Shown here one piece after another: positions 5,194-6,197 of a DNA stretch of 6,197 nt. The first letter of the stretch is position 1. Each line of letters begins with the position of its first letter. The DNA is from Candidatus Electronema nielsenii (lineage in GTDB: Bacteria > Desulfobacterota > Desulfobulbia > Desulfobulbales > Desulfobulbaceae). Below the pieces are notes generated by a model. The model was not told the origin of the DNA, searched no databases, and saw nothing but the letters and a program-made list of their open reading frames with translations. The DNA lies in contig JAGIXO010000098.1 in NCBI GenBank assembly GCA_026122915.1, forward strand, positions 1 through 6,197. Reading direction: 5' to 3'. The position numbers were made by a program, and so were the translations under genes.

Positions 5194-5222
5194 TTGCCTT
5201 GCCGGAAAGCGAATGGTAGAAT
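5194..5222 (+). promoter_or_regulatory. Candidate promoter for the receiver-GAF gene
   Basis: TTGCCT (5194-5199, four of six) and TAGAAT (5217-5222, five of six) are separated by exactly 17 bp in the gap after Roo. Transcription would start near 5228-5230, leaving a leader of about 100 nt before the ATG at 5329. This supports separate transcription of the downstream regulator. Confidence 0.4.
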
Positions 5223-5226
5223 AATC

Positions 5227-5246
5227 GTTAGCGACGAAACGCTGAC
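5227..5246 (+). other. Small stem-loop in the Roo-regulator gap
   Basis: GTTAGCG (5227-5233) and CGCTGAC (5240-5246) form a 7-bp stem with one G-U pair and an ACGAAA loop. No T-run follows. It could be a weak terminator after Roo or the first structure of the downstream leader RNA. The rest of 5161-5328 shows nothing else I can name. Confidence 0.3.
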
Positions 5247-5328
5247 AGCTGCGCATTTCTACTTTAGTATGAGCCGGGATATTTCTTTTTACTCATCATC
5301 ACCTGTACCTACGAGCGTGTTCTAAAAG

Positions 5329-6197
5329 ATGCTGGCGGATATCCTGCTGATTTCAGATCAGCGTGAACTGTGTCAGCAGGTAACTGATATACTGAGCGAG
5401 TATGATGTGGACTGCTGCATGTCGTATGAGGCATCCAGAGTCTGTGTGCATCAGCCGGTTCGGGTGATTTTAGTTGCGGAGAATCTGAAAGGCACCAGCG
5501 GCATTGAGCTGTTCGACAATCTGCGCAACACTCGGCCCGGTGTGGTTGGTTTTCTGATCGTTGACAAGGGCGATACGGCCACGCTTTGTCCGGCGGCTAT
5601 GGAAAGCGGCTTTTCCGGCCTGCTCGCCTGTCCACTTGACCCAGAGCAGGTGCGAGAAAAAGTTGGGCGGGCGATGGAGGCTGCTGCTCTGCGGGAGGAA
5701 AATTCCCGCCTACGCGCTCTGCTGCCTCTGTACGGATTAGGAGAAAATTTTCTCTCCTCGACCAGTCAGCCCGATGTGTTAGAAAGTCTGCTCGATGTCA
5801 TTGCTGATCAGACCGCAGCAGACAGCCTGTCGGTTATGCTCTACGACGAGGAAGAAGGCTTTTTGCGGATCGCCGCCTCGCGGGGTATCCCAGAAGACAT
5901 GATCGCCAAGATAAAAATTCGGCCCGGTGACAAAATTGCCGGGCGAGTTTTCGAGGAAAAAAAGCCGGTTATTCTCAATCAGGAAACCCAGAACGATTCC
6001 CGTTTTGCTGATTTGCTCAAGCGACCAGAAATTGTTTCTGCGGTCTCCTTTCCTATGATCGTGCGCGATCGCATTCTCGGTGTCCTCAACGTCAGCTATA
6101 CCGACGGCGACATTCGCTTTGCTGATTCAGACATTGAAATCCTCGGCATCCTCAGTACGCAGGCGGCCCTTGCCTTGGAGAATATCCGCACTCGGGA
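5329..6197 (+). CDS. Degenerate receiver plus GAF domain regulatory protein (partial, 3' end missing)
   Basis: The frame is open from the ATG at 5329 to the window edge (289 codons plus two bases), so the C-terminus is missing. An in-frame TAA at 5323-5325 prevents an earlier start; the ribosome binding site is weak. Residues 1-118 have the pattern of a response-regulator receiver (ILLISDQRE, then TSGIELFDNLR, then PLDPEQV), but the phosphoacceptor Asp appears to be A50, the conserved Thr/Ser I77, and the conserved Lys C101. It is probably a pseudo-receiver, with six cysteines (15, 29, 30, 39, 87, 101). A short coiled-coil linker (117-132) leads to a GAF domain (about 148-287), ending in a signalling-helix-like segment. 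The output domain (histidine kinase, GGDEF, HD-GYP or AAA+) would lie beyond the window. No link to oxygen defence is shown beyond position. Confidence 0.85.
   Translation, partial: MLADILLISDQRELCQQVTDILSEYDVDCCMSYEASRVCVHQPVRVILVAENLKGTSGIELFDNLRNTRPGVVGFLIVDKGDTATLCPAAMESGFSGLLACPLDPEQVREKVGRAMEAAALREENSRLRALLPLYGLGENFLSSTSQPDVLESLLDVIADQTAADSLSVMLYDEEEGFLRIAASRGIPEDMIAKIKIRPGDKIAGRVFEEKKPVILNQETQNDSRFADLLKRPEIVSAVSFPMIVRDRILGVLNVSYTDGDIRFADSDIEILGILSTQAALALENIRTR

Overview
The window carries a compact anaerobe oxygen-defence locus. The suggestion of a strictly anaerobic, probably sulfate-reducing Desulfobacterota bacterium (Desulfobulbales-like or Desulfovibrio-like) is an inference. It rests on the combination of rubrerythrin, two-iron desulfoferrodoxin, small rubredoxin and rubredoxin:oxygen oxidoreductase (Roo), whose ligand residues fall at or within one position of the Desulfovibrio numbering. 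Base composition is mixed: the metabolic genes look close to balanced, while one membrane-protein gene is clearly AT-richer.

Layout. Positions 13-306 (minus strand) encode a 97-residue protein of unknown function, divergent from the rest. The 307-540 gap holds two divergent promoter candidates and Fur/PerR-like inverted-repeat sequences. On the plus strand follow a Fur/PerR-type regulator with an extra C-terminal winged helix (541-1188), rubrerythrin (1218-1793), desulfoferrodoxin/superoxide reductase (1898-2293), a typical 2-Cys peroxiredoxin (2359-2952) and a 52-residue rubredoxin (2991-3149). A 161-bp gap with a long perfect hairpin separates these from an uncharacterised four-helix membrane protein (3311-3949). 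The stop codon of that gene overlaps the GTG start of Roo (3946-5160). After a 168-bp gap with a promoter candidate, a regulatory protein begins at 5329 with a degenerate receiver domain and a GAF domain; it runs off the window end.

How it works together (family knowledge plus inference). Desulfoferrodoxin reduces superoxide to H2O2. Rubrerythrin and peroxiredoxin reduce peroxide to water. Roo reduces O2 to water. Rubredoxin is the small one-electron carrier that feeds several of them. The Fur/PerR-like regulator at the head of the cluster probably senses metal or peroxide and controls the set, including itself, through the operator overlapping its own promoter.

The least explained parts are the four-helix membrane protein translationally coupled to Roo, a seven-residue cysteine-rich insertion in the active domain of desulfoferrodoxin, the Cys-rich second winged helix on the regulator, and an intrinsic-terminator-like hairpin whose T-tract faces the minus strand. 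No IS element, tRNA, rRNA or CRISPR array is visible.
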